From contig NZ_QZVR01000011.1 of NCBI RefSeq assembly GCF_003660455.1, forward strand, positions 1 through 64,000: a stretch of DNA of 64,000 nucleotides, read 5' to 3'. The notes under the pieces were generated by a model. The model did no database searches and was not told where the DNA came from. It saw only the letters and a program-made list of their open reading frames with translations. Shown here piece by piece: positions 44,686 to 53,721 of this stretch. Position 1 is the stretch's first letter. Each line of letters opens with the position of its first letter. A program made the translations under genes and the position numbers. The stretch comes from Nocardioides ferulae. Lineage in GTDB: Bacteria > Actinomycetota > Actinomycetes > Propionibacteriales > Nocardioidaceae.

Positions 44686-46211
44686 CCCAGACCGCCGCCA
44701 CCGCCACCTTCGAGTCGCTGAACCCGGCCACCGGCGACGTCGTCGGCGTCCACCCCGTCCACGACGCCGCCGCCGTCGACGCGGCCGTCGCCCGGGCCCG
44801 CGCCGCCGCCGGCTGGTGGGCCGCCCAGGGCTTCGACGGACGCCGGCGGGTGCTCGACCAGTGGCGCGGAGTGCTCACCCGGCGGATGGCACAGCTCGCC
44901 GACGTGGTCCACCAAGAGACCGGCAAGCCGCACGGCGACGCCCAGCTCGAGATCGGGCTGGCCATCGACCACCTCGCCTGGGTCGGCTCGCACGCATCGA
45001 AAGTGCTCGGTCGCAAGCGCGTCGCGCCCGGCCTGCTGCTGGCCAACCAGGCGGCGTCGGTGGAGTACCTCCCGCTCGGCGTCGTCGGCGTCATCGGGCC
45101 GTGGAACTACCCGGTCTTCACGCCGATGGGCTCGATCGCCTACGCGCTCGGCGCCGGCAACACCGTGGTGTTCAAGCCCAGCGAGCTCACGCCCGGAGTC
45201 GGCCTCTGGCTCGCCGACAGCCTGCGCGAGGTCGTGCCCGACCACGACCTCCTCCAGGTGGTCACCGGCCACGGCGACACCGGTGCCGCGCTGTGCCGCG
45301 CCGACGTCGACAAGATCGCCTTCACCGGCTCCACCGCCACCGGCAAGCGGGTGATGGCCGCCTGCGCCGAGCGGCTCACCCCGGTCGTCATCGAGGCCGG
45401 CGGCAAGGACGCCCTGCTCGTCGACGAGGACGCCGACGTGGTCGCCGCCGCCGACGCCGCCGCCTGGGGCGCGTTCGCCAACGCCGGCCAGACCTGCACC
45501 GGCATCGAGCGTGTCTATGTCCACGAGCGCGTCTACGACCGGTTCGTCGACGAGCTGACCAAGCGGGCCCGGTCGGTGCACGCCGGCACCGACGCCGACG
45601 CCAAGCTCGGCCCGATGACGATGCCCAGCCAGCTCGACGTCGTACGCCGCCACGTCACCGACGCGCTCGCCCGCGGCGGCCGGGCACTGGTCGGGGGCGA
45701 AGGCGCGATCGGCGACAAGTTCGTGCAGCCGACCGTGCTCGTCGACGTCCCCGAGGACTCGCTCGCGGTCACCGAGGAGACCTTCGGCCCCACCGTCACC
45801 GTGCGCAAGGTGCGCGACATGGACGAGGCGGTCGAGCTCACCAACGCCGGCCACTACGGCCTCGGGTCCTCGGTGTTCTCGGCGTCCCGCGGCCCCGAGA
45901 TCGCCCGCCGGCTGCGCACCGGGATGACCGCGATCAACTCGGTGATCTCGTTCGCCGGGGTGGCGGGGCTGCCGTTCGGCGGGGTCGGCGACTCCGGCTT
46001 CGGGCGCATCCACGGGCCCGACGGGTTGCGCGAGTTCTGCTACGCCAAGGCGGTGACCCGCACCCGCTTCAAGGCGCCGCTGAACCTCACCACGTTCGAC
46101 CGCACCCCCGAGCAGGACACGGTGGTCGCGACCCTGCTCACCGCCCTGCACGGCCGGGCCAGCCAGCTGCCCAAGCGCCCGCTGCGGGCCCGCCGCGACC
46201 GACGTTCCTAG
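44682..46211 (+). CDS. NAD(P)-dependent aldehyde dehydrogenase
   Basis: The 509-aa enzyme oxidises the aldehyde produced by the coupled GMC dehydrogenase. Signatures are VIGPWNYPVFTPMGSIAYAL, FTGSTATGKRVMAAC, the general base Glu in VVIEAGGKDALLV, and the nucleophile Cys in ANAGQTCTGIERVYV. PFGGVGDSGFGRIHGPDGLR near the C-terminus fits the class-3-like/semialdehyde group. The C-terminus lacks an obvious membrane anchor. It ends the operon, with a 16-bp inverted repeat at 46223 just downstream. Confidence 0.93.
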   Translation: MTQTAATATFESLNPATGDVVGVHPVHDAAAVDAAVARARAAAGWWAAQGFDGRRRVLDQWRGVLTRRMAQLADVVHQETGKPHGDAQLEIGLAIDHLAWVGSHASKVLGRKRVAPGLLLANQAASVEYLPLGVVGVIGPWNYPVFTPMGSIAYALGAGNTVVFKPSELTPGVGLWLADSLREVVPDHDLLQVVTGHGDTGAALCRADVDKIAFTGSTATGKRVMAACAERLTPVVIEAGGKDALLVDEDADVVAAADAAAWGAFANAGQTCTGIERVYVHERVYDRFVDELTKRARSVHAGTDADAKLGPMTMPSQLDVVRRHVTDALARGGRALVGGEGAIGDKFVQPTVLVDVPEDSLAVTEETFGPTVTVRKVRDMDEAVELTNAGHYGLGSSVFSASRGPEIARRLRTGMTAINSVISFAGVAGLPFGGVGDSGFGRIHGPDGLREFCYAKAVTRTRFKAPLNLTTFDRTPEQDTVVATLLTALHGRASQLPKRPLRARRDRRS

Positions 46212-46222
46212 GTCGGGATTCG

Positions 46223-46305
46223 GGGTCGTGTGCCTGAGGTCGCGCTCGGGCGCGTTGTGAAGGATCAGGACATCGCGCTCGGGCGCGTGCTCAGGCACAC
46301 GACCC
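46223..46305. terminator. Inverted repeat with internal direct repeats at a convergent junction
   Basis: GGGTCGTGTGCCTGAG (46223-46238) pairs exactly with 46290-46305. Inside the loop TCGCGCTCGGGCGCGT occurs twice (46240-46255, 46273-46288). The element lies between the aldehyde dehydrogenase and the Ser/Thr kinase, consistent with a bidirectional terminator or an inserted palindromic element. Confidence 0.65.
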
Positions 46306-46322
46306 GTCGGCGCAGGCGGGCC

Positions 46323-47375
46323 TCAGCGCAGGGCGGCCACGACCGCGAACGACGCGGCGAACGACAGGGCGAGCACCAGCAGCACGAGCAGCACGAGGAC
46401 GGTCGGGCTCGTACGCCGGGCGGGAGCAGCGGGGCGGGCCGGGGCCGCGGGGTTGGGACTCGCCGGGGCGGGCTGGCCCGGCGGGCGCCTGCCCGGCGTG
46501 TTCAGGGCGGGGGCGGCCACGACCGGCCCGCCGTCCACCGCCTCGTGCAGCGCGGCCACGAACGAACCGACGTCGGGCCACCGCTCCTCGGGACGAGGGT
46601 GCACCGCCCGCAGCAGCACCCGGTCGACCGCCTCCGGCAGGTCGGTGAGCGCGCTGGGCGGCACCGGCGGGACACCGTCGACCAGGTCGCCGAGGCCGCC
46701 GTCGCGCAACAGCCGGCCGGTCAGCATCTGATAGCTCACCGCCGCCAGCGCGTGCACGTCGGAAGCCGGTCCGACCGGGGCTCCGGTCGCCTGCTCGGGC
46801 GCCATGTAGGCGGGGGTGCCGACGACCTGAGTGAGCCCGCTGGCGTGCAGCACCGCCTTGGCCACTCCGAGGTCGGCGACCAGCAGCCGGCTGCTCGCCA
46901 GGTCCGACGTCACGGGATCACGCTGCTCGGGGTCCGGCACGCCGTCGCCGCGCAACAGCAGGTTCTGCGGCTTGACGTCGCGGTGCACCACACCGCGGGC
47001 GTGCAAGACCGCCAAGCCGCTCGCGGCCTGCTCCATCAGCGGCAGCACCACGGCCGGCGACAGCGGAGTGCCGGCGGTGAGGTAGCGGTCCAGCGACCCC
47101 CGATCGGCGTACGACATCACGAACCAGGGCGTGCCGTCGGTCTCGCCGATGTCGTGCACCCGCACGACGTGGTCGGAGTCGGCCGCGCGCAGGATGCGCG
47201 CCTCCTCGAGGAACCGGTCGCGGACGTCGAGCCGCTGCGCCCAGTTGTCGGCGAGCGCCTTGACCGCGACGTGGGAGCGCAGCTCGTCGTCGCGGTAGAG
47301 CCACACAGTGGCGAAACCCCCGGCTCCGATGCGACGGACCCGGCTCAGTCGGCCGAGACGCTCCGGGAGTGACAC
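46323..47375 (-). CDS. Serine/threonine protein kinase with C-terminal membrane anchor
   Basis: The 350-aa Hanks-type kinase has a Gly loop RIGAGGFATVW, Lys in VAVKAL, the catalytic loop VVHRDVKPQNLLL, LLVADLGVAK (DLG in place of DFG) and GTPAYMAPEQA. A Pro/Ala-rich linker (about 285-320) leads to one membrane segment (TVLVLLVLLVLALSFAASF) at the end, with almost no external sensor domain. The start is GTG 47375; a longer frame overlaps the divergent sigma gene. The shared 67-bp promoter gap with the sigma factor suggests joint control. Confidence 0.88.
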   Translation of the reverse strand: MSLPERLGRLSRVRRIGAGGFATVWLYRDDELRSHVAVKALADNWAQRLDVRDRFLEEARILRAADSDHVVRVHDIGETDGTPWFVMSYADRGSLDRYLTAGTPLSPAVVLPLMEQAASGLAVLHARGVVHRDVKPQNLLLRGDGVPDPEQRDPVTSDLASSRLLVADLGVAKAVLHASGLTQVVGTPAYMAPEQATGAPVGPASDVHALAAVSYQMLTGRLLRDGGLGDLVDGVPPVPPSALTDLPEAVDRVLLRAVHPRPEERWPDVGSFVAALHEAVDGGPVVAAPALNTPGRRPPGQPAPASPNPAAPARPAAPARRTSPTVLVLLVLLVLALSFAASFAVVAALR

Positions 47376-47442
47376 GGCCGCTATCGTGCCAGAGCGCCCG
47401 CCCGGTGCCGTCGGGTCGGGGATAGGCGGTCCAGGAGGTGCG

Positions 47443-48009
47443 ATGGAGTCGACCGGTGAGGCTGCAGCCGCCGACGCGCTCGATGCTTTGGCGCTCCGCG
47501 CGGCCGGCGGCGACCGGGACGCCCTCGAAGACCTGCTCGCACAGGTGCAGCCCCGGGTGAAGCGCATCTGCGGGCGCATCCTGCTCTATCCCGAGGACGC
47601 CGAGGAGGCGGCGCAGGACGCGCTGCTGCTGGTCGCCACCCGCATCGGCTCGTTCGCCGGGCGCAGCCGATTCACCACCTGGCTGCACGTCGTGGCCTCC
47701 AACAGCGCCCGCTCGACCTACCGCACCCTCAAGCGGCGGGCGGCCGAGCGACTGACCGATGAGCTGCCGGTGGCCGCGGACCCACGCACCACCAGTGTGA
47801 TCGCCGGCAGCCGGCTGGACCTGCTCGAGGCGCTCGAGATCGTCGGCCGCGAGCACCCGGAGTACGTCGAGCCGCTGGTGCTGCGCGACGTGCAGGAGCT
47901 CGACTATGCCGAGATCGCCCGGGTGCTCGACCTGCCGCTCGGCACGGTGAAGGCGCGCATCCACCACGCCCGCAAGGCGGTCCGCCCGCTGCTGGCGACC
48001 ACCGACTGA
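47443..48009 (+). CDS. RNA polymerase sigma factor, ECF-like
   Basis: The 188-aa protein has sigma region 2 (about residues 20-95; EDAEEAAQDALLLVATRIG, FTTWLHVVASNSARSTYR) and region 4 (about 130-180; VLRDVQELDYAEIARVLD, LGTVKARIHHARKAV). ATG 47443 has AGGAGG upstream. There is no neighbouring anti-sigma gene in the usual form. It is divergent from a membrane Ser/Thr kinase and convergent with a beta-propeller gene, so kinase-linked control is possible. Confidence 0.9.
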   Translation: MESTGEAAAADALDALALRAAGGDRDALEDLLAQVQPRVKRICGRILLYPEDAEEAAQDALLLVATRIGSFAGRSRFTTWLHVVASNSARSTYRTLKRRAAERLTDELPVAADPRTTSVIAGSRLDLLEALEIVGREHPEYVEPLVLRDVQELDYAEIARVLDLPLGTVKARIHHARKAVRPLLATTD

Positions 48010-48039
48010 CGCCGGCGCCGGACAGCTCGGCCGAACTGG

Positions 48040-49146
48040 TCAGTTCGTGTCGCCGAGCACCGCGGTCTCGGCGGCGTCGCCGGCGCGGGCGACCGGGTCG
48101 CAGGCGCCGTCGAGGTCGCAGCGGTAGATCACGGTCCCGTCGCCGTCGAGGTTGCGGGCGCCGAGCAGCAGCACCTCGTCGTCGTCGAGGAACTTGCCCT
48201 CGAGCACGGCGTCCGGGGCGTCGACCTCTCCGAGCATCGTGCGCTCCGCGCTGTCGAGAACGCGGAACAGCGCGGGACCGAACCCGTCCAGCGGGGGGAC
48301 GACCGTGAGCAGTCTGGTGCCGTCGGGGCTGAACGAGGGGTAGCCGCCGAACGTCGAGCCGCAGTCGACGAGGCGGTCGCTCGGGTCGGCCGTGCTGCGG
48401 ATGTCGGCGCAGGTCTCGACGCCGGCCTCGGGGTCGGACTCGGTGGCGGAGATGCCGGCGAGCCAGGACCCGTCGGGTGAGGCGTTCCAGGATGCCCCGA
48501 CCAGGTCGTCGGCGACCACCCGATGCTCGCCGCTGCCGAGCCGGGTGGCGATCACGCGCGGCTCCTCCTCGTCGGTGCGCCACTCGGCCAGCAGGGTCGC
48601 GACGTCGTCGGAGAACGACGCCAGGCCGCCGGGCCACCAGCCGGCCTCGGGCGCCCTGACCGTCTGCACGAGCTCGCCGGTGGCGGTGTCCCAGATGCCG
48701 TAGCCGCGTCCGTCGTCGCGCATCGCGGCGTACCGCGTGCCGTCACGGCTCACGTCGCCCCGGCCGAAGGTCTCGGCCAGGAAGATCGTGCTGCCGTCGG
48801 CGTCCACCCGCCAGGCTTCGTACGACGGCTCCTGGGGGCTCGCCATCGTGGTCATCAGCCACCCCGTGGCCGTGCGGTGCAGCTCGGCGGGCCGGTCGAT
48901 GAGGTGGATCGCGACCTCCTGGTCGCCGTCGTGCAACGAGCGCTGGTTGGCCCACAGCACGCCGTCGAGCGCCGGGTCGGGCGCGGCGGTGGCGGGCTCG
49001 CCGTCACCCGGCGACTCTGTGGTGCCGCTGCTGCGGGTGGCGGTCGGGGTGCCGCCCCCGTCACCGGCGAGCTGGGTGGCGGCGATGGCGCCGGCAGTGC
49101 TGCCGACGACGGCGGCGGCGAGGGCGGAGGCGAGGGTGCGGTTCAC
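48040..49146 (-). CDS. Exported beta-propeller (WD40/PD40-like) protein
   Basis: From GTG 49146 the protein has 368 aa. The N-terminus MNRTLASALAAAVVGSTAGA is a signal peptide or anchor with no lipobox Cys, followed by a Thr/Ser/Pro linker. The rest holds TolB-like propeller blades such as GDVSRDGTRYAAM, ASWNASPDGSWLAGI and PSFSPDGTRLLTVV. The function is unknown and may be sensing or scaffolding. It ends 30 nt from the convergent sigma factor. Confidence 0.83.
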   Translation of the reverse strand: MNRTLASALAAAVVGSTAGAIAATQLAGDGGGTPTATRSSGTTESPGDGEPATAAPDPALDGVLWANQRSLHDGDQEVAIHLIDRPAELHRTATGWLMTTMASPQEPSYEAWRVDADGSTIFLAETFGRGDVSRDGTRYAAMRDDGRGYGIWDTATGELVQTVRAPEAGWWPGGLASFSDDVATLLAEWRTDEEEPRVIATRLGSGEHRVVADDLVGASWNASPDGSWLAGISATESDPEAGVETCADIRSTADPSDRLVDCGSTFGGYPSFSPDGTRLLTVVPPLDGFGPALFRVLDSAERTMLGEVDAPDAVLEGKFLDDDEVLLLGARNLDGDGTVIYRCDLDGACDPVARAGDAAETAVLGDTN

Positions 49147-49265
49147 GGAGGCTTCCTCTCGGTGGGTGCCTGACGTCCGGTCTGATGCTCGCGGCCGCGA
49201 GATGGTTATCGACGATCCTGCCGCGTGGGCCATGGCCGCCTGGTCCTGGCTGGTCGCGGACAACG

Positions 49266-49370
49266 CCGGACCACCACCCCGGACGACGCCGGACCACCAC
49301 CCCGGACGACGCCGGGCGGCCCCGGGCGGCCCCGGGCGGCCCCGGGCGGCCCCGGACGGCCCCGGACGGC
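49266..49370. repeat. Tandem 23-nt and 10-nt GC-rich repeats
   Basis: A 23-nt unit beginning CCGGACCACCACCCCGGACG occurs twice (49266-49288, 49289-49311). Six decamers of CCCGGGCGGC type follow to 49370. They lie in the 398-nt gap 49147-49544, in which I see no gene. Frames across it are low-complexity. Confidence 0.8.
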
Positions 49371-49544
49371 ACAGCGCCCCGCCGGGGGAGGCGGGGCGCT
49401 GCTCTCGGCCATCAGCGGGCGGGGGATGCCCCCGACGACCGAGCTTGGGAGGCGGCCAGGTGGGCCGCCATTCAGTTGTGGTCAGGTGAAGTCAAGATGT
49501 GGTCAGTAGTTGTCAGGGGGCCCTCCGTCCCGGACGGCCGCGGT

Positions 49545-50828
49545 TCACCGGTCCAGCCCGACAGTGACGGTGCCGCCCCGGGGGTCGACGTGGTCGAGCA
49601 CGTCGGAGGGAACTCGGAAGACCCGGCCGGGCGCGGCCGGCCACGGCACCCGCTTGCGGGCCACCACCCGCCCGTCCTGCACGAGCACCACCCGGGGCGC
49701 GGCGACATGCTCGTCGGTCCACAGCAGCAGCCGCTTGCGGGGCGGGGCCGGGTCGCCGGCGCGGAGGATGCCGGGAGCGACCCACCGGAAGGGCGCCTCG
49801 GCCTGCAGCCGCACCGAGTCCGGGGCCGGCCGCCGCCCGTCGAGGTAGCCGCGCACGTGCTCGGCGACTGCTGCCCCGTCGAGGGCGGCGATGTCGGCGG
49901 TGTCGACAGGGTGCAGCGCGTTGCCGATCGCGAAGACACCGGGGCGGTCGGTGCGCAGCGCGGTGTCGACGAGCGGTCCGAGGCTGCCCGGGTCGAGCGG
50001 CAGGCCGGCCGCCCGGGCCAGCTCGTTGTCGGGGATCCAGTCGCCGGTGAGCACCACCGTGTCGCACTCGACTAGCCGGCGTCGGCCGGTGTCGAGGTGC
50101 TCGATCTCGACCGCCTGCACGCGGGGCCGGCCGATGATCCGGGTGACCCGAGTGCGGGTGGCGACCTGGGTGCCGAACACCATCCGTCCGGGCCGGTGGA
50201 AGAGCCAGTACGACTCGGACTGCGGGTAGGACGTGGTCATCAACGCGGTCTCGCACCCGGCGTGCTTCAGCGTGAGGACCGCCGACCAGCTGACCAGCTC
50301 GGCGCCGACGACGACGGCCCGCTTGCCGACCGTGCCGTGCTTGAGGTGCACGACGTTCTGCAGGGTTCCGGTGGTGTAGATGCCGTGGGCGCGGTCTCCG
50401 GGGATGCTGCGGGCGGCCCGGGGGCGCTCCCGGGCGCCGGTGGCGAGAACCACCGACCGCGCGTCGACGCGGAGCCTCCCCTGGGGCGAGGTCACCATCA
50501 GCGAGCGGGGGCCCGCCCAGTCGGTGGCCATCGCCTCGGTGAGGATCGTGGCTCCGGCGTCCTGTGCCTTCTCCCGCAGCAGCCGGGCGTACTTCGGCCC
50601 GGTGACGAACCGCCCCAGGTCGCGCATGCCGTAGCCGGGATGGTCGCTGTGCCGGGGGATGCCGCCGGCCTCGCGCTCGCGCTCGAGCACCAGCACCTGG
50701 CCGGGCAGCTGCCCGGCCAGCTCGGAGGCGGCGCGCAGGCCCGCCGGGCCGGCGCCGACGATCACCACGTCGGGCGTGAGCACGCTGCTCGGCTCGGTGC
50801 TGCTGGGCGTGGTGGGTGTCGCGCTCAT
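49545..50828 (-). CDS. FAD/NAD(P)-dependent oxidoreductase (GlpB-like partner)
   Basis: The 427-aa protein has an N-terminal FAD motif VVIVGAGPAGLRAASELAG, LATGARERPRAARSIPGDR, and a second dinucleotide motif KRAVVVGAELVSWSAVLTL, then FAIGNALHPVDTADIAALDG near the end. This matches the oxidoreductase that accompanies GlpA-like dehydrogenases and hands electrons on. Its ATG overlaps the GlpA-like stop by 4 nt. It is the last gene of the four-gene catabolic operon. The natural electron acceptor is unknown. Confidence 0.85.
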   Translation of the reverse strand: MSATPTTPSSTEPSSVLTPDVVIVGAGPAGLRAASELAGQLPGQVLVLEREREAGGIPRHSDHPGYGMRDLGRFVTGPKYARLLREKAQDAGATILTEAMATDWAGPRSLMVTSPQGRLRVDARSVVLATGARERPRAARSIPGDRAHGIYTTGTLQNVVHLKHGTVGKRAVVVGAELVSWSAVLTLKHAGCETALMTTSYPQSESYWLFHRPGRMVFGTQVATRTRVTRIIGRPRVQAVEIEHLDTGRRRLVECDTVVLTGDWIPDNELARAAGLPLDPGSLGPLVDTALRTDRPGVFAIGNALHPVDTADIAALDGAAVAEHVRGYLDGRRPAPDSVRLQAEAPFRWVAPGILRAGDPAPPRKRLLLWTDEHVAAPRVVLVQDGRVVARKRVPWPAAPGRVFRVPSDVLDHVDPRGGTVTVGLDR

Positions 50829-52276
50829 CGCTGGACCTGCCCTTCCGGAACGCCGGCGCCCCGAGTGGCGAACAGCTCGGCCACCTCGGCGCCGCAGTAG
50901 AACCCCTGGCAGCGCCCGTTCTGGACGCGGGTGCGGCGACGCAGGCCCTCCAGCGTGGTCGGCGGGATCGTCGCGGCGAAGGTGTCGCGGATCTCGCCGG
51001 CGGTGACCCGCTCGCAGAAGCACACGATGCGGCCGTACGCCGGGTCCGCGGCGATGCGGGCGGCGTCCTGGTAGGGCCGGAGACCGGCCTCGCCGATGTT
51101 CGGCATCCGGGGCGGGTCGGGCAGGTCGTCGCGGGGCTGGAGCTCGAGCGCGCCGGTGTCTGCCAGCAGACCGGCGACGTGCTCGGCGACGGCCATGCCC
51201 GAGGTGAGCCCGGTCGAGCGGATGCCGCCGGCGAGCAGGTAGCGCTGGTCGGTGTCGACCTCGATGACGTAGTCGGAGAACTCGGTGGCCGCTCGGAGGC
51301 CGGCGTAGGTCGCGGTGACCTCCTCCTCGAGCAGTCGCGGCATCAGCCGCTGCCCCTTCTCGCGCAGGAAGGCCAGGCCGCTCTCGGAGGAGCCGGTGTC
51401 GGTGCGGTCGGTGAGGTCCTCGGCGGTCGGGCCGAGCATCACGTTGCCGTAGACGGTGGGGCTGATCAGCACGCCCTTGCCGACGGCGCTGGGCACCGGG
51501 AGCACGATCTTGTCCACCAGCGGGCGGGCCTGCTTGTCGAAGACCAACAGCTCGCCGCGGCGGGGCGTGACGTGGAACCGGTCATAGCCGAAGTGCTGGT
51601 CGACCAGGTCGGCGCCGAGCCCGGCGGCGTTGACCACCCAGCGGGTGCGCAGGTCGCCGCCCTCGGTGTGCAGCACCGTGGTCTCGTTCTCCACGGTGAC
51701 GCCGGTGCACCGGTGACCGAGCAGCAGCGTCGCGCCGCGGCGTACAGCGTCGGTGGCCAACGCGAAGTTGGTGGTCCAGGTGCAGATGATCGACTCGCCG
51801 GGCACGGTCAGGCCGCCCAGGGCACCGGGCCCGATGTGCGGCAGCTGCCGGTAGACCTCGTCGGCGGCGACGATCTCGGTGTGGGGGTAGCCGTTGGCGA
51901 CCGCCTTCTCCTGGAGGCCGGGCAGGTTGCCCAGCTGCTCGGCGTCCCACGCGACCAGGATCGCGCCGACCCGCTCGACCGGGATGCCTGTGGCGGCCGC
52001 GTAGTCGCCCAGCAGGTGGTAGCCCTCGTGGACCATCCGCGACTCCAGGCTGCCCGGCTTGGCGTCGAACCCGGTGTGCAGGATCGCGGTGTTCGCCTTG
52101 CTGGTGCCCTCGCCGACGTCGTCGCGGGCGTCGACGAGCGCGACGGAGAGCCGGTAGCCGGCGAGCGTGCGCGCGATCGCCGAGCCGACGATGCCGGCGC
52201 CGAGCACCACGACGTCGTACGTCGGGGCCGCTGCCGCGCCGGAGGAGGCGGCGCCGGTCGAGGGTGCGGTGGTCAT
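50825..52276 (-). CDS. GlpA-like FAD-dependent dehydrogenase with BFD [2Fe-2S] domain
   Basis: The 483-aa flavoprotein has a DAO-type FAD motif VVVLGAGIVGSAIARTLAG, EGTSKANTAILHTGFDA, and a core like anaerobic glycerol-3-phosphate dehydrogenase. The C-terminus holds a BFD-like [2Fe-2S] domain with IVCFCERVTAGEI and NGRCQGFYCG, four Cys in place. ATG 52276 is chosen because the FAD motif starts soon after it; a longer frame intrudes into the kinase. It lies 32 nt after the FGGY kinase. It is expected to oxidise the phosphorylated product of that kinase, but the substrate need not be glycerol 3-phosphate. Confidence 0.87.
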   Translation of the reverse strand: MTTAPSTGAASSGAAAAPTYDVVVLGAGIVGSAIARTLAGYRLSVALVDARDDVGEGTSKANTAILHTGFDAKPGSLESRMVHEGYHLLGDYAAATGIPVERVGAILVAWDAEQLGNLPGLQEKAVANGYPHTEIVAADEVYRQLPHIGPGALGGLTVPGESIICTWTTNFALATDAVRRGATLLLGHRCTGVTVENETTVLHTEGGDLRTRWVVNAAGLGADLVDQHFGYDRFHVTPRRGELLVFDKQARPLVDKIVLPVPSAVGKGVLISPTVYGNVMLGPTAEDLTDRTDTGSSESGLAFLREKGQRLMPRLLEEEVTATYAGLRAATEFSDYVIEVDTDQRYLLAGGIRSTGLTSGMAVAEHVAGLLADTGALELQPRDDLPDPPRMPNIGEAGLRPYQDAARIAADPAYGRIVCFCERVTAGEIRDTFAATIPPTTLEGLRRRTRVQNGRCQGFYCGAEVAELFATRGAGVPEGQVQR

Positions 52277-52308
52277 GGGAGGGGTCCTCGATTCCGAGAG
52301 GCGGGTGG

Positions 52309-53721
52309 TCACGCGGTGGCCGCCGCGGCGTTCCACCGGGCGCGGAAGTCGGCGGCCTGGTCGGCGCTCCACTGCGGGGAGTAGACGAGGCTGGGCTGCC
52401 AGGGGACGATCGCGTCGACCAGGGGGAGGCCGGGCGTGTGGGCGATCCGGGCCAGCGCCGCCGCGCCGAGCGGGGTGGCGTGGGGCGACGGGTAGAGCTC
52501 GATCTCGATCTGCATCAGGTCGGCCACCGCCTGCATGAGCGTGCGGCACTGGGTGAGCCCGCCGTCGACCCGCAGTCGGGTGAGCGGCCGGCCGAGGTCC
52601 CGCTCGACCGCGGAGCCGAGCTCCGCGACCTGGGCGGCGATGCCCTGCAGGATCGCGGTGACCAGGTGGCCGACCGTCGTCGAGAGCGTCATGCCGCTGA
52701 CGGTGGCCTTGGCGTCGGGGCGCCACCAGGGTGCGGCGAGGCCAGCCAGGGCGGGCACGGCGAGGACGCCGCCGGCGTCGGGGGCGGCGGCCTGGTCCAT
52801 GTCGGCCGCTGTTCGGATGTAGCCGAGCTGCTCCATCCAGCGCACCGCCGACGCGGCGGTGTAGACCTGCCCGTCGATGCAGTACGTCGTCTCGCCGCCG
52901 ACCTGCCAGGCCACGCAGGCGGCGAGCCCGGCGCGGGACCGCGCCGCGGTCGTGCCGGTGTTGGCGAGCAGGAACGCGCCGGTGCCGAAGGTGCACTTGG
53001 CTTCGCCGGGCTGCAGGCAGCCTTCGGCGACCAGCGCGGCCTGTTGGTCGACGACCAGGCCGCCGACCGGGATCGAGCCGCCGAACGCGGTCGTGGTGCC
53101 CACCTCGACGTCGCACGGCACGATCGTGGGGAGGCGCTCGTCGGCGAGTCCGAACAGCCCGAGCAGCTCGGGGTCCCAGGCGGCCGTGTCAAGATCGGTG
53201 ACCAGCGACCGGCCCGCGGTGGACGCGTCGGTGACGAACTCGCCGGTGAGCTGGTGCACCAGCCACGTGTCGGACGTCGTCACGACGCCCTCGCGGGTCA
53301 CGTTGCGGCGAAGCCACGCGAGCTTGGGTGCGGTGAAGTAGGGGTCCAGCACCAGCCCGGTGCGCTGGGCGAACAGCTCCTGGTGCTCGCCGAGCTCCTG
53401 GCAGATCGCCTCCGCGCGGCGGTCCTGCCACACCACCATGTCCGAGAGCGGTCGGCCGGTGTCGGGGTCCCAGGCGAGCACGGTCTCGCCTTGATTGGAG
53501 AGCGTCACGACGTCGACCGGCAGCCCGGCCGCGGCGACCGCCTCGCGGCCGGCCTCGAGCACCGAGTCGAGCAGGGCCTGCGGGTCCTGCTCGACGCCGC
53601 CGCCGGGCAGGTAGCGCGGGCGCACGGTCCGCTCCGCCAGGCCCCGCACCCGACCCTCGTCGTCGACGACGAGGGCCTTGGTGCCGGAGGTGCCCTGGTC
53701 GATGGTGAGGACGGTGGTCAC
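52309..53721 (-). CDS. FGGY-family carbohydrate kinase (glycerol-kinase-like)
   Basis: The 470-aa kinase opens TVLTIDQGTSGTKALVVDDE (phosphate 1 motif) and contains SNQGETVLAWD, VWQDRRAEAICQEL, KCTFGTGAFLLANTG and RVDGGLTQCRTLMQ (adenosine motif). Length and order fit FGGY kinases. Several loops differ from classical GlpK, and no glycerol-specific call is made. Its ATG overlaps the stop of the APC permease by 4 nt, so transport and phosphorylation are coupled in translation. Confidence 0.88.
   Translation of the reverse strand: MTTVLTIDQGTSGTKALVVDDEGRVRGLAERTVRPRYLPGGGVEQDPQALLDSVLEAGREAVAAAGLPVDVVTLSNQGETVLAWDPDTGRPLSDMVVWQDRRAEAICQELGEHQELFAQRTGLVLDPYFTAPKLAWLRRNVTREGVVTTSDTWLVHQLTGEFVTDASTAGRSLVTDLDTAAWDPELLGLFGLADERLPTIVPCDVEVGTTTAFGGSIPVGGLVVDQQAALVAEGCLQPGEAKCTFGTGAFLLANTGTTAARSRAGLAACVAWQVGGETTYCIDGQVYTAASAVRWMEQLGYIRTAADMDQAAAPDAGGVLAVPALAGLAAPWWRPDAKATVSGMTLSTTVGHLVTAILQGIAAQVAELGSAVERDLGRPLTRLRVDGGLTQCRTLMQAVADLMQIEIELYPSPHATPLGAAALARIAHTPGLPLVDAIVPWQPSLVYSPQWSADQAADFRARWNAAAATA

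Noticed and set aside
49061..49412. Minus-strand Pro/Gly/Arg-rich frames upstream of the propeller gene
   Set aside because: They are produced by the 23-nt and 10-nt tandem repeats and have no family features.
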